64,000 bases of DNA from Alphaproteobacteria bacterium (GTDB lineage Bacteria > Pseudomonadota > Alphaproteobacteria > Bin65): positions 1-64,000 of the forward strand of contig JAJEGH010000019.1 in the NCBI GenBank assembly GCA_022819985.1. The letters run 5' to 3'. Below are positions 17,458-25,418 of this stretch, in pieces. Each line of letters opens with the position of its first letter. Within the stretch, counting starts at the first letter, position 1. The position numbers and the translations under genes are program-made. The notes under the pieces were generated by a model. That model saw only the letters and a list, made by a program, of their open reading frames with translations, was not told where the DNA came from and did no database searches.

Positions 17458-18471
17458 ATGCGCGCAGTCCTGGTCAACGAGTTCGGCCCCATCGAAAGCC
17501 ACGCCATCGCGGATCTGCCGGATCCCGAACCCGGCCCCGGCGAGGTGCTGATCGAGAACCGGGCCATCGGGATCAACTTTCCGGACGCCCTGATGCTCCG
17601 GGGCCGGTACCAGAAGCGACCGCCACGGCCCTTCGTGCCCGGCCGCGACTGCGCCGGAGTCGTCCGGTCGGTCGGAGACGGCGTGAACCGCTGCAAGCCC
17701 GGCGACCGGATCGTCGCCCAGGTCTTCACCGGCGCGTTCGGCCAGCTCGTGCCCGCGCCCCAGGAGCGCTGCTTCCTGCTGCCCGACGGCGTGTCGTTCG
17801 AGGACGCCGCCGCCATGATCACCGTGTTCAACACGGCCTGGGTCGCGATCGACATGCGCGCCGGCGTGCAGCCGGGCGATACGGTGCTGGTGACCGGCGC
17901 GGCCGGCGGGGTCGGCTCGGCCGCCATCCAGCTCTGCAAGGCGCGCGGCGCAACGGTGCTGGCCGCCGTATCGAGCGCGGAGAAGGCCGATTTCGTGCGG
18001 ACCTGCGGCGCCGACGCGGCGATCGACACCAACGCCTCGGATGTCGACGCGCTCAAGTCCCATCTCAAGGCCCAGGTTGGGGCGGCGACAGGCGCGGCCG
18101 AGGGCCGGGGCTGCGACGCCGTGATCGAGACGGTCGGCGGCGACCTGTTCGAGGCCAGCCTGCGCGTGCTGCGCTTCGCCGGCAAGCTTGTGATCGTCGG
18201 CTTCGCCGGCGGCACGATCCCCGCGGCCAAGGCGAACTACCTGCTGTTCAACAATCTCACGGTGATGGGCGCGCCGCTCGATATCCAGTTCGACATGGTC
18301 TACGCCGATATGGAGAAGGGCGTGAACGCGTGGCTGGCACTGCTCGCCGCCGGCAAGCTCGATTCCCTGATCTCCGCGCGCTATCCGCTGGCCGGTTTCG
18401 TCGAGGCCTTCGGCGAAATCACCGGCCGCAACGTCATGGGCAAGATCGTGCTGGACCCGGCGGAGGCGTAG
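17458..18471 (+). CDS. Zinc-independent MDR/quinone oxidoreductase-like alcohol dehydrogenase-family protein
   Basis: This 337-residue medium-chain reductase starts nine bases after the small subunit stop, with GAGAGG just upstream. It has the GroES-like N-terminal half (GEVLIENRAIGINFPDALMLRGRY, FVPGRDCAGVV) and the NADPH-binding half with VLVTGAAGGVGSAAIQLCKARGA. The catalytic and structural zinc cysteine pattern of alcohol dehydrogenases is absent, so it fits the NADPH:quinone oxidoreductase/enoyl reductase (QOR) group. In this operon it probably reduces a ring-cleavage or enone intermediate; the substrate is unknown. Confidence 0.92.
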   Translation: MRAVLVNEFGPIESHAIADLPDPEPGPGEVLIENRAIGINFPDALMLRGRYQKRPPRPFVPGRDCAGVVRSVGDGVNRCKPGDRIVAQVFTGAFGQLVPAPQERCFLLPDGVSFEDAAAMITVFNTAWVAIDMRAGVQPGDTVLVTGAAGGVGSAAIQLCKARGATVLAAVSSAEKADFVRTCGADAAIDTNASDVDALKSHLKAQVGAATGAAEGRGCDAVIETVGGDLFEASLRVLRFAGKLVIVGFAGGTIPAAKANYLLFNNLTVMGAPLDIQFDMVYADMEKGVNAWLALLAAGKLDSLISARYPLAGFVEAFGEITGRNVMGKIVLDPAEA

Positions 18472-18480
18472 CGGCGGGCC

Positions 18481-19251
18481 ATGGACCTTCCCCGCAACAG
18501 CTTCAAGCATTCCATTGCCGAGGGCCGGCTGCAGATCGGGCTGTGGAGCACGTTGGGCAGTACGGTCGGGGCGGAGATTCTCGGCGACAGCGGCTTCGAC
18601 TGGCTGCTGCTCGATACCGAGCATTCGCCCAACGAACTGCCCGACCTGCTCGCCCAGATGCAGGCGCTCGGCCGCAGCGAGACCTCGGCGATCGTCCGGC
18701 CGGCCTGGAACGATACCGTCCTGATCAAGCGCATCCTGGATATCGGCGCCCAGAGCCTGTTGCTGCCCTACGTCCAGAATGCCGACGAGGCGGCGGCAGC
18801 CGTGGCGGCAACCCGCTATCCGCCGGCCGGGGTGCGCGGCGTCACCGGCAGCGGCCGCGCGGCGCGCTACGGCCGGGTCAAGGACTACGCGAAACGCGCG
18901 CATGAGGAGATCTGCGTCCTCGTGCAGGTCGAGACCCGCCCGGCGCTCGACGAACTGGAGGCCATCGCGGCCGTGGAGGGGGTGGACGGCGTCTTCATCG
19001 GGCCGGGCGACCTCGCCGCCTCCTTCGGCCTTGTCGGTCAGCCCGGCCATCCGGACGTCCAGGCCGCGATCCGCGCCGCCGCCGGCCGGCTGAAGGCGGC
19101 TGGCAAGCCGGCCGGCATCCTCACCGTCAATCCGGAGGAAGCCCGGCGCTACATCGACTGGGGCTTCACCTTCGTCGCCGTCGGCATCGACCTGCTGCTG
19201 CTGGCGAAGGGCGCCGAGGCGCTGCGCGCATCGTTCGGCGGGCCGGCATGA
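18481..19251 (+). CDS. HpcH/HpaI-type aldolase
   Basis: This 256-residue protein is a class II, divalent metal-dependent aldolase related to 4-hydroxy-2-oxoheptanedioate aldolase. Visible motifs are LQIGLWSTLGSTVGAEILG, WLLLDTEHSP, PYVQNADEA, PPAGVRGVTGSGRAARYG and the metal/substrate stretch VLVQVETRPALDELEAIAAVEGVDGVFIGPGDLA. It cleaves 4-hydroxy-2-oxo acids to pyruvate and an aldehyde, the usual last step of meta-cleavage pathways. It follows the quinone reductase by nine bases and overlaps the esterase start by four, so it is part of the same operon. Confidence 0.93.
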   Translation: MDLPRNSFKHSIAEGRLQIGLWSTLGSTVGAEILGDSGFDWLLLDTEHSPNELPDLLAQMQALGRSETSAIVRPAWNDTVLIKRILDIGAQSLLLPYVQNADEAAAAVAATRYPPAGVRGVTGSGRAARYGRVKDYAKRAHEEICVLVQVETRPALDELEAIAAVEGVDGVFIGPGDLAASFGLVGQPGHPDVQAAIRAAAGRLKAAGKPAGILTVNPEEARRYIDWGFTFVAVGIDLLLLAKGAEALRASFGGPA

Positions 19252-20234
19252 CCATCGATCCCCAGATGCAGTGGGTCCTGCAGCTCGTCGCGAACTCGTC
19301 CCTACCGCCGGTCTACACGCTTTCGCCCGCGGCGGCCCGCGCCCAGTTTGACGAGGCGTCGGTCAAACTGGATATCGATCCGGCGCCGATGGATTCGGTG
19401 GTCGAGATCGCGCTCGGGCGGGAAAGCCGGTTCGTGCGCACCCGCCTCTACACGCCGCGCCGGACGGGCCCGATTCCTGGCGGCCCCGATCCGCTGCTGG
19501 TCTGGCTTCACGGCGGCGGCTGGACCATCGGCAGCCTCCATTCCTACGACCGGACCTGCCGCGGGCTGGCGGCGCAGGCCGAGTGCCGGGTGCTTTCGGT
19601 CGATTACGCGCTGGCGCCGGAGCACCCGTTCCCGGCGGCGGTCGAGGACGTGCTGTTCGTGTGGGAGACGCTGCTGGCCCGGACGGCGGATTACGGCATC
19701 GATCCGGCGCGCATCGCGGTCGGCGGCGACAGCGCCGGCGGCAATCTCACGGCGGTGCTGTGCCACGAGGCGCGCAAGGCCGGCCTGCCCCTGCCTTGCT
19801 TCCAGCTGCTGATCTATCCGGCGACCGACATGGCCACCAGCTCCCCGTCGCGCAAGGCATACGCCAGCGGCTACCTGCTGGAAAAGCCGCTCCTGGACTG
19901 GTTCAGAAGCGGCTATATCCGCGATGTCGCCAACGACGATCCGCGCCTGTCGCCGCTGCATTACGCCGATTTCTCCGGCCAGCCGCCGGCCGCGGTCCAC
20001 ACCGCCGGCTTCGACCCGCTGCAGGACGAGGGTATCGCCTATGCCGACAAGCTCGCGGCGGCCGGCGTGCCGGTCGTCAAGCGCCACTATGCCGGCCTGA
20101 CCCACGGCTATTTCAACATGGGCGGGATCGTCGATGCGGCGCGGGCGGCCTTCGACGACGCCGCGGCGGACCTGCGCGCGGCGTTGCATCCCGGGCTGCA
20201 TCCCGACGCCCGGAGCGCCTCCGCTTCGGATTGA
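19248..20234 (+). CDS. Alpha/beta hydrolase, hormone-sensitive lipase/carboxylesterase family
   Basis: This 328-residue hydrolase has the oxyanion-hole motif HGGGW (about residues 84-88), the nucleophile elbow GDSAGG (about 160-165), and a C-terminal histidine in GLTHGYFNMGG. DPLQDEG carries the probable acid residue. This is the HSL/esterase group IV pattern. It ends the plus-strand Mo-hydroxylase operon and overlaps the aldolase stop by four bases. It probably releases a carboxylic acid or opens a lactone in the same pathway. It has no signal peptide, so it acts in the cytoplasm. Confidence 0.93.
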   Translation: MTIDPQMQWVLQLVANSSLPPVYTLSPAAARAQFDEASVKLDIDPAPMDSVVEIALGRESRFVRTRLYTPRRTGPIPGGPDPLLVWLHGGGWTIGSLHSYDRTCRGLAAQAECRVLSVDYALAPEHPFPAAVEDVLFVWETLLARTADYGIDPARIAVGGDSAGGNLTAVLCHEARKAGLPLPCFQLLIYPATDMATSSPSRKAYASGYLLEKPLLDWFRSGYIRDVANDDPRLSPLHYADFSGQPPAAVHTAGFDPLQDEGIAYADKLAAAGVPVVKRHYAGLTHGYFNMGGIVDAARAAFDDAAADLRAALHPGLHPDARSASASD

Positions 20235-20303
20235 ACCGGCGCAATGACGGGCGCCGGGGGTTCGGGTCGGAGAACTTTCAGTCGCGATTCGCAGGTCTGT
20301 CGG

Positions 20304-20729
20304 TCACCGGCGCACGGATCGGCTCTTCCTCGCACGAGCCAGTTCGAGGAAGCCGGCCCTGATCTGGGCGAAGAGTCCCGGCGGGATGAAACCGTGGCTG
20401 AAGGTATCCGGCCGGCCGGGCAGCGGAGACAGCCCGGCATTGGGCCATTCGTCGATATTGTATTCCGACACGATCACCCAGCCCGGCGCGTCGTCGAGGC
20501 CGAGGGCCTGCCTGACGCGCGCCGGGATTTCGATGCCCACTGTATCGCCCGCGGGCGGTGTATGGGTAATCGGCAGCAGCACGACGTAGCGCGGACGAAC
20601 CGCCGGATCGGTCGCGGCTATCAGACAGGCCGGTCGGGTCTTGCCCTGATCGCGGCCGGCGGCGGCTTCATGGGTCCAGAGATAGTCGTAGCGGACGACC
20701 AGGCCCGGCTTCGGATCGGGAAGCGCCAC
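20304..20729 (-). CDS. PemK/MazF-like type II toxin
   Basis: This 141-residue protein starts with GTG, 10 bases after the stop of the antitoxin gene. It has PGLVVRYDYLWTHEAAAGRDQGKTRPACLI, RYVVLLPITHTPP and PARVRQALGL, the pattern of PemK-like growth inhibitors, which are sequence-specific endoribonucleases. In this family the basic residue near GKTRP is part of the active site. It is convergent with the esterase gene. Function is inferred from family likeness and from the paired antitoxin. Confidence 0.75.
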   Translation of the reverse strand: MALPDPKPGLVVRYDYLWTHEAAAGRDQGKTRPACLIAATDPAVRPRYVVLLPITHTPPAGDTVGIEIPARVRQALGLDDAPGWVIVSEYNIDEWPNAGLSPLPGRPDTFSHGFIPPGLFAQIRAGFLELARARKSRSVRR

Positions 20730-20739
20730 CGTTTTGTCG

Positions 20740-20994
20740 TTACGTCAGCAGGTCGTCGAGCGGCTTGTGCTCCCCATCCATCTCGGCGCGCTCCACGGCG
20801 TCGATCACAACATCGGCGGCGTCTTCCGTTCGATGGCTCCTCTGTGCCGAAGCCCGAAGCCAGTCATACTGCTCTGCGGACATGAGCACGAATTCGCGGC
20901 GCCCGTGCCGGGTTATCTCCACCGGCTCGCGCTGCGCTTCGTGCTGGAAGCGGCCGAACTTGCGTTGGAACTCGAGAGCGCTCACCGTGGGCAT
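20740..20994 (-). CDS. Phd/YefM-like type II antitoxin
   Basis: This 84-residue protein has the Phd/YefM N-terminal DNA-binding pattern: VSALEFQRKFGRFQHEAQREPVEITRHGRREFVLMSAEQYDWL. The C-terminal third is acidic and probably wraps the toxin. It is the first gene of the pair, as expected for an autoregulated toxin-antitoxin operon, and the toxin follows after 10 bases. Confidence 0.82.
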   Translation of the reverse strand: MPTVSALEFQRKFGRFQHEAQREPVEITRHGRREFVLMSAEQYDWLRASAQRSHRTEDAADVVIDAVERAEMDGEHKPLDDLLT

Positions 20995-21162
20995 AGCAGC
21001 CTCCCCGGATGACAGGTACCTGCCTCAATATACGTATAATCCGTAGAAACAAAAAGGGACGATTGCGAGGGTTCGAAGCGCGTTCCGGCCCATCGCGGTC
21101 GGGCGCATCCGGCGCCGGTCCCCGACCTGCCGCGCCGCCCTGCACCCTGAGAGTTGGGGCCG

Positions 21163-21290
21163 CCCCCTTCGATACGCCCCGGCCTTGACCGCCGGGGCTA
21201 CTCAGGGTGAGGGGGTGTGGTGTTTTGAAGTTCTTGAACCCCCAACCCCCTCATCCCGAGTAGGCGCGCTTGCGCGCCGTATCGAGGGGC
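21163..21290. repeat. Palindromic (REP-like) repeat cluster, copy 1
   Basis: Two palindromic units lie head to head. The first has TTCGATACGCCCCGG...CCGGGGCTACTCAGGGTGAGGG and the second CCCTCATCCCGAGTAGGCGCGC...GCGCGCCGTATCGAGGGG. The second contains a tight hairpin GGCGCGC-TT-GCGCGCC. The cluster lies just beyond the stop of the carotenoid oxygenase gene. A matching cluster in the opposite orientation is at 24303-24422. This style of extragenic palindrome is common in alphaproteobacteria and could act as a transcript end or RNA stabiliser. Confidence 0.8.
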
Positions 21291-21293
21291 GTC

Positions 21294-22814
21294 TCAGCCC
21301 ACAAAGGTGCCGTGGAAGCCGAGCGGTAGCGGATAAGGCAGCCAGGCCTGGGCCACGGGGCCGGCCGCGACCGCGCGGGCGTCGAACAGGGACAGCCCGC
21401 TCACGCCCTTCTTCCAGTCCAGCACCGTGCCGATCAGCCAGCCGTCGTCCTCGCGCCGGCCGCCGGGCTTCGGGACGAAGAGATGCTCCTCCGGAATCCG
21501 GCCGGGGCCGTAGTCGAAGCGCTCCGCCGTGCCGCGTTCGAGGTCGCGCTTGACCACAGTGCGGAAGTGCCAGCCGGGCGGTTCGCCCGGAACGCCCAGG
21601 GTGTAGACAAAGCGGTGCCGCCGGCCGACGACGGCGGGGGCCACCTTCGCGAATTCCGCTTCTTCTCCGCGGCTGACGATCCGGCCGTCGCCGTTCGGCG
21701 GCAGGACGATCCGGGAATAGCGCAGCGGCGACGACGGCCGGAACTCGCCCTTCATCACATAGCGCAGCGTTTCGGTGACGATGCCGGGATCGTCGGCGAG
21801 GCAATGGTCGAGCCGGATCGTGCCGTCGGCCTCCTCCCAGGCGTTGCCGTAGTGGAAGCCGAAACAGGCCGGCAGCGCGTGCCAGCGGCGCTTGCCGAAA
21901 TCGGCCTTGTCGACCACCAGGACGCGGGTTTCCGCCCGCGGGTTCCAGACATGGGCGTCGAGGGCGCTTGCGCTTTCCGCCCGCGCCGGATCGAACAGGA
22001 AAGGCTGGACCAGGACCACCAGCGATGTCCGTGTGACGACGAAATCGTGGATCAGCCCCATCGGCCCGGCCTTGACCAGGCCGGCCTTCACCAGCTTGCC
22101 CGCGCGGTCGATATGGTAGAGCACGAGCGCCGGCCGCGGCAGCAGGGCGCAGCCGATGTTCCACAGGGTGCCGTCCGGATCGACCTTCGGATGGGCGGAG
22201 AAGGGGACGCCGCTGAGCTGCGCGCTCCAGCGCTTGAAGCCGCGCGCCGCCAGCGTCGCCTCGTCGAGCCGCGTCGCGGAGCCGCCCTCCCACAGCGCCA
22301 GCAGGTCCCCGCCGTGATGCAGGACGGAGATGTTCGCCGCGTTCATGCTGTCCGGCCCGCGCACCGGCGCGCGGCTCTCCAGGTGGGTGGCGAAACCGCT
22401 GTACAGCCGTTTGCCGGCCGCGTCTTCCCGCGCCAGTTTCGGCGTGCGGACAACGCGCCCGCGATGGGCGATCCGGCCGCCGTCGATAGCGAATTCCTGG
22501 ATCATGCCGTCGCCGTCGAACCAGTGCCGGTAGCGCCGGCCGAACCGGTCGTGGATCGACGGCCCGTTGCGGAAAAAGCGGCCCCTCAGCCCGGCCGGCC
22601 ATTTCCCGGCCACGGTCAGGGACTTGGCGTCCAGCCGGTCCGGCGGCGTTTTCCAGCCGAGCAGCATCGGGTTGCGCCCGAGGGCGGCGGCGAAGGCTTC
22701 GCCCCAGCCATCGCCGGATGCGGCGAGCGCCGGCGCGAAGGGCGCGAGGCCGGCCAGTCCGGAGGCCGCCGACGCGGCGAGAAAGCGGCGCCGCGGCATT
22801 CCGCCGGCGGTCAT
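21294..22814 (-). CDS. Carotenoid oxygenase family protein with Tat-type signal
   Basis: This 506-residue protein belongs to the retinal-forming/apocarotenoid oxygenase family, which cleaves a double bond of carotenoids or stilbenoids using a Fe(II) held by four histidines. Candidate ligands are in SAHPKVDPDG, GLIHDFVVT, GFHYGNAWEE and the C-terminal GFHGTFVG. A twin-arginine-like signal PRRRFLAASAASGLAGLAPFAPALA is at the N terminus, so it is probably exported. Its ATG overlaps the DUF2141 stop by four bases (ATGA), which fixes the start at 22814; an ATG at 22799 is the alternative. Export of a carotenoid oxygenase is less common. Confidence 0.92.
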   Translation of the reverse strand: MTAGGMPRRRFLAASAASGLAGLAPFAPALAASGDGWGEAFAAALGRNPMLLGWKTPPDRLDAKSLTVAGKWPAGLRGRFFRNGPSIHDRFGRRYRHWFDGDGMIQEFAIDGGRIAHRGRVVRTPKLAREDAAGKRLYSGFATHLESRAPVRGPDSMNAANISVLHHGGDLLALWEGGSATRLDEATLAARGFKRWSAQLSGVPFSAHPKVDPDGTLWNIGCALLPRPALVLYHIDRAGKLVKAGLVKAGPMGLIHDFVVTRTSLVVLVQPFLFDPARAESASALDAHVWNPRAETRVLVVDKADFGKRRWHALPACFGFHYGNAWEEADGTIRLDHCLADDPGIVTETLRYVMKGEFRPSSPLRYSRIVLPPNGDGRIVSRGEEAEFAKVAPAVVGRRHRFVYTLGVPGEPPGWHFRTVVKRDLERGTAERFDYGPGRIPEEHLFVPKPGGRREDDGWLIGTVLDWKKGVSGLSLFDARAVAAGPVAQAWLPYPLPLGFHGTFVG

Positions 22815-23308
22815 CGGTTGCTCTCCCGGTCCGGCGATCCGGCGGAACCGGCATAGCCGATCGGCAGCCGGATCGTCGCCGCTTCCCTCAGGGCGACCGA
22901 GGAAGCGCCGAAGCTTGCCGGGCCGAACAGGCCGGTCGCGCCGTTGCCGAAGCCGTAGCCCTCGGTGGGAATGCCCAGCAGGTTGGTATCGAGATCGCCG
23001 TTGCCGTTGGCGTCGTGGAAGCCGTTGACGGCATAGCGGCCCGGCTCGAGTCCCGCGAAGGTAACTGTGAACCCGCCCTTTTGCGCCCTGCGCCAGGCGC
23101 CGGCGACCGCGCCTTTCATATCGGGGAACTTCACGCCGGCGGTGGCGCGATGCAGGGCGACATAGACCCGGCCGTCGGCCGATTTGACACCGCTCACCGC
23201 GATCGTCAGCTCGGCCGTCTGCGCCGCGCCGCCCTTTTCGGCGGCGGCCAGGGCCGGCAACCCCGGGAGAATCGCGGCGGCGGCGAGAGCGAGGAAAATA
23301 CGCTTCAT
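22811..23308 (-). CDS. DUF2141 domain secreted protein
   Basis: This 165-residue protein starts at an ATG preceded by an AAGGAG-type site and has a signal peptide (MKRIFLALAAAAILPGLPALA). The rest matches DUF2141: LTIAVSGVKSADGRVYVALH, FAGLEPGRYAVNGFHDANGNGDLDTNLLGIPTEGYGFGN and a beta-rich end. The D-x-N-x-N-G-x-D-x-N stretch could bind calcium. It is the first cistron of an operon with the carotenoid oxygenase gene. The function of the family is not known to me. Confidence 0.9.
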   Translation of the reverse strand: MKRIFLALAAAAILPGLPALAAAEKGGAAQTAELTIAVSGVKSADGRVYVALHRATAGVKFPDMKGAVAGAWRRAQKGGFTVTFAGLEPGRYAVNGFHDANGNGDLDTNLLGIPTEGYGFGNGATGLFGPASFGASSVALREAATIRLPIGYAGSAGSPDRESNR

Positions 23309-23368
23309 GGTTGGGTGCTCCTTTTCGAGTGCGTATGGTGCGCGCCTGAAGGAGCATGGCGGACGGCG

Positions 23369-24226
23369 ATGACCAACGGCGGCTACGCAAACGGCCCGGA
23401 TACTTCGCGAACGGTGCGGGAAACGCCGTTCGCGCTTCGCGAATGGTTCGTCTGGCGGCGCTTGCGCTGGCATGTCGCCCTGCTCGCGGTCGCCATTCTG
23501 TTCCTCGGCTATCTCGGCCCGTTCGGCACCTATCTCCGGATGCCGCTGGGCGAGCGGATGGCCTATTGGGTCGTTGCGGTGGCGGGAAACTGGGCGTTCG
23601 CCCTGGCCTGCATCCTGCCGGCGGTGGCGTGGCTGTCGCGCCGCATCCCGGACGTCGTCTGTGTCCTGGGCGGCAGTCTTGCCGCCGCTGTGCCGGGAAC
23701 GCTGCTGGTCTCGGCCCTCGAATTGCTGTTTTCCGGCGCCTTGCCGGAGCCGTTGGGAACGGGCGAATTATTCGTTGCCGTCGCCCTCGTCCATCTCGTG
23801 ATCGGCCTGATCGTCTGGGGGACCGTCGAACTGCCGATGCGCACCGGCGCCGGCGCGCCCTTTGCCGAACCGCAGGCAGCCGGCACGCCGGACCGGCCGG
23901 CGGCAGGCGCTGCCGCCCCGCCGCTGCTGGAGCGGCTGCCGGCCGGCCGGCGCGGCCGGTTGCTGCATCTCCAGATGCGCGACCACTATGTCGAGATTCA
24001 CACCGACCGGGGATCGGCCCTCGTGCTCATGCGCTTCGGCGACGCGCTCAAGGAGCTGGGCGGAACCGAAGGGATGCAGGTCCACCGCTCGCACTGGATC
24101 GCGCGCGCGGCGCTGAAGAAAATCGTGCGGCGCACCGGCCGGACCGTGGCGATCCTGGAGAATGGCGCCGAAGTGCCGGTCAGCCGCCGCTACGCCAGGG
24201 CGCTGCGCGAGGCGAACTGGGTCTAG
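23369..24226 (+). CDS. Membrane-bound LytTR-type transcriptional regulator
   Basis: The ATG gives 285 residues. About four hydrophobic helices fill residues 30-155 (HVALLAVAILFLGYLGPFG, YWVVAVAGNWAFALACILPA, VVCVLGGSLAAAVPGTLLVSA, LFVAVALVHLVIGLIVWG). A linker leads to a C-terminal LytTR DNA-binding domain: LLHLQMRDHYVEIHTDRGSA, GMQVHRSHWIARAALKKI and VPVSRRYARALREA. It is transcribed divergently from the DUF2141-carotenoid oxygenase operon, only 60 bases away, and probably controls it. The signal sensed by the membrane part is unknown. Confidence 0.87.
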   Translation: MTNGGYANGPDTSRTVRETPFALREWFVWRRLRWHVALLAVAILFLGYLGPFGTYLRMPLGERMAYWVVAVAGNWAFALACILPAVAWLSRRIPDVVCVLGGSLAAAVPGTLLVSALELLFSGALPEPLGTGELFVAVALVHLVIGLIVWGTVELPMRTGAGAPFAEPQAAGTPDRPAAGAAAPPLLERLPAGRRGRLLHLQMRDHYVEIHTDRGSALVLMRFGDALKELGGTEGMQVHRSHWIARAALKKIVRRTGRTVAILENGAEVPVSRRYARALREANWV

Positions 24227-24302
24227 GAGATTCCGGCCTGGCGCGTATGCGGCGCAGCGTCCCCTTCGGCAGGCTCAGGACCGGCTGCTGACGCGCCTGC
24301 CC

Positions 24303-24422
24303 GGCCCCTCGATACGGCGCGCAAGCGCGCCTACTCGGGATGAGGGGACAAAGTGTTTGGGACACTCCCCACCCCTCACCCTGAGTAGCCCCGGCCCCCG
24401 GCCGGGGCGTATCGAAGGGGCC
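24303..24422. repeat. Palindromic (REP-like) repeat cluster, copy 2 (inverted)
   Basis: This is the reverse complement of the cluster at 21163-21290, with the same two units CCCCTCGATACGGCGCGC...CTCGGGATGAGGGG and CCCTCACCCTGAGTAGCCCCGG...CGGGGCGTATCGAAGGGG, and a different short spacer between them. It lies about 75 bases downstream of the LytTR gene. The two copies bracket the divergent carotenoid oxygenase/LytTR pair. The rest of 24227-24525 shows nothing else. Confidence 0.8.
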
Positions 24423-24525
24423 GGCAACCGCTGAGATGGCGCATCGATCAAGAACGGACGCGCTCCAAGAGTCGCGCCAGTCAGTCGCGCTAGCCGGCGC
24501 ACCGGAGCGCCCCTAATCTCCCGAT

Positions 24526-24723
24526 ATGAAGACCGTCCTCATCGTGCTCACCGTCGCCGCCCTGGTCGGCGTCGTCGGCGTGCTGTTCGCCGGCGTGATC
24601 CTGATGGGCCGCGGCGGCGAGGCCAATGCGCGATGGGGCAACAAGCTGATGCGCGCGCGGGTCGGCCTGCAGCTGGTTGCGGTGGTCCTCCTGCTGCTGC
24701 TGTTCGTCGTGTACCAGGGTTAG
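24526..24723 (+). CDS. Small twin-transmembrane protein (HIG1-like)
   Basis: This 65-residue protein has two hydrophobic helices (about residues 3-25 and 47-62) joined by MGRGGEANARWGNKLMRARVG. That loop is the pattern of HIG1-domain/twin-transmembrane proteins, and in alphaproteobacteria such a gene is often found immediately before the cobalamin adenosyltransferase gene, as it is here (7 bases apart). In mitochondria HIG1 proteins bind respiratory supercomplexes; the bacterial role is not known. Confidence 0.8.
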   Translation: MKTVLIVLTVAALVGVVGVLFAGVILMGRGGEANARWGNKLMRARVGLQLVAVVLLLLLFVVYQG

Positions 24724-24730
24724 GCGCACC

Positions 24731-25300
24731 ATGGTCAAGCTGGACAAGATCTACACCCGCGGCGGCGACAAGGGGCTGACCAGCCTGGGCAACGGCGCGC
24801 GGGTGCCGAAGCACGACGCCCGCGTGGCGGCCTACGGCTCGGTCGACGAATGCAACAGCGTGCTCGGGCTGGCGCGGCGGCACACGGCAGGCGATGCGGC
24901 GGCCGACGCCATGCTCGCCCGGATCCAGAACGACCTGTTCGATCTCGGCGCCGACCTGTGCACGCCCCACGAGGAGGACCCGAAATGGCCGCCCCTGCGC
25001 ATGTCGCAGGCCCAGGTGGACCGGCTGGAGGCGGAGATCGACGCGATGAACGCGGATATCCCGCCGCTCAAATCCTTCATTCTGCCGGGCGGCTCGGCGC
25101 TGGCCTCCTGGCTGCATCTCGCCCGCACGGTCGCGCGGCGCGCCGAGCGGGAGATGACGGCGCTGGCCGACGATGAAGATGTCAATCCGCTCGCCATCGC
25201 CTATGCCAACCGGCTGTCCGACCATCTGTTCGTCATGGCGCGGGCGCACAACGACAACGGCGCCGACGACGTGTTGTGGACACCGGGCGAGAACCGGTAG
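24731..25300 (+). CDS. Cob(I)yrinic acid a,c-diamide adenosyltransferase, PduO type
   Basis: This 189-residue enzyme transfers the adenosyl group from ATP to cob(I)alamin to form coenzyme B12. It has the ATP-binding N terminus KIYTRGGDKGLTSLG, then YGSVDECNSVLG, LFDLGADLCTP, FILPGG and RTVARRAEREM, with YANRLSDHLFVMAR near the end; all are hallmark stretches of the PduO-type family. It is 7 bases downstream of the twin-transmembrane gene and probably shares a transcript with it. No cobalamin riboswitch was recognised upstream. Confidence 0.95.
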   Translation: MVKLDKIYTRGGDKGLTSLGNGARVPKHDARVAAYGSVDECNSVLGLARRHTAGDAAADAMLARIQNDLFDLGADLCTPHEEDPKWPPLRMSQAQVDRLEAEIDAMNADIPPLKSFILPGGSALASWLHLARTVARRAEREMTALADDEDVNPLAIAYANRLSDHLFVMARAHNDNGADDVLWTPGENR

Positions 25301-25418
25301 CCGACGCCGGCCGGTATCAAGGGCCGCATTAACAGGCCCCGTCGAATGCTCTAAAGCTGCCGCCCATCCCGGCCAGAAGCCGAATCCCGAACCCAAATCC
25401 CGAAGCCGGCAGGTCGCC

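Noticed and set aside
23356..24291. Overlapping plus-strand frame starting at the ATG next to AAGGAG in front of the LytTR gene
   Set aside because: Its product has no domain and would compete with the clear membrane-LytTR protein in the other frame.
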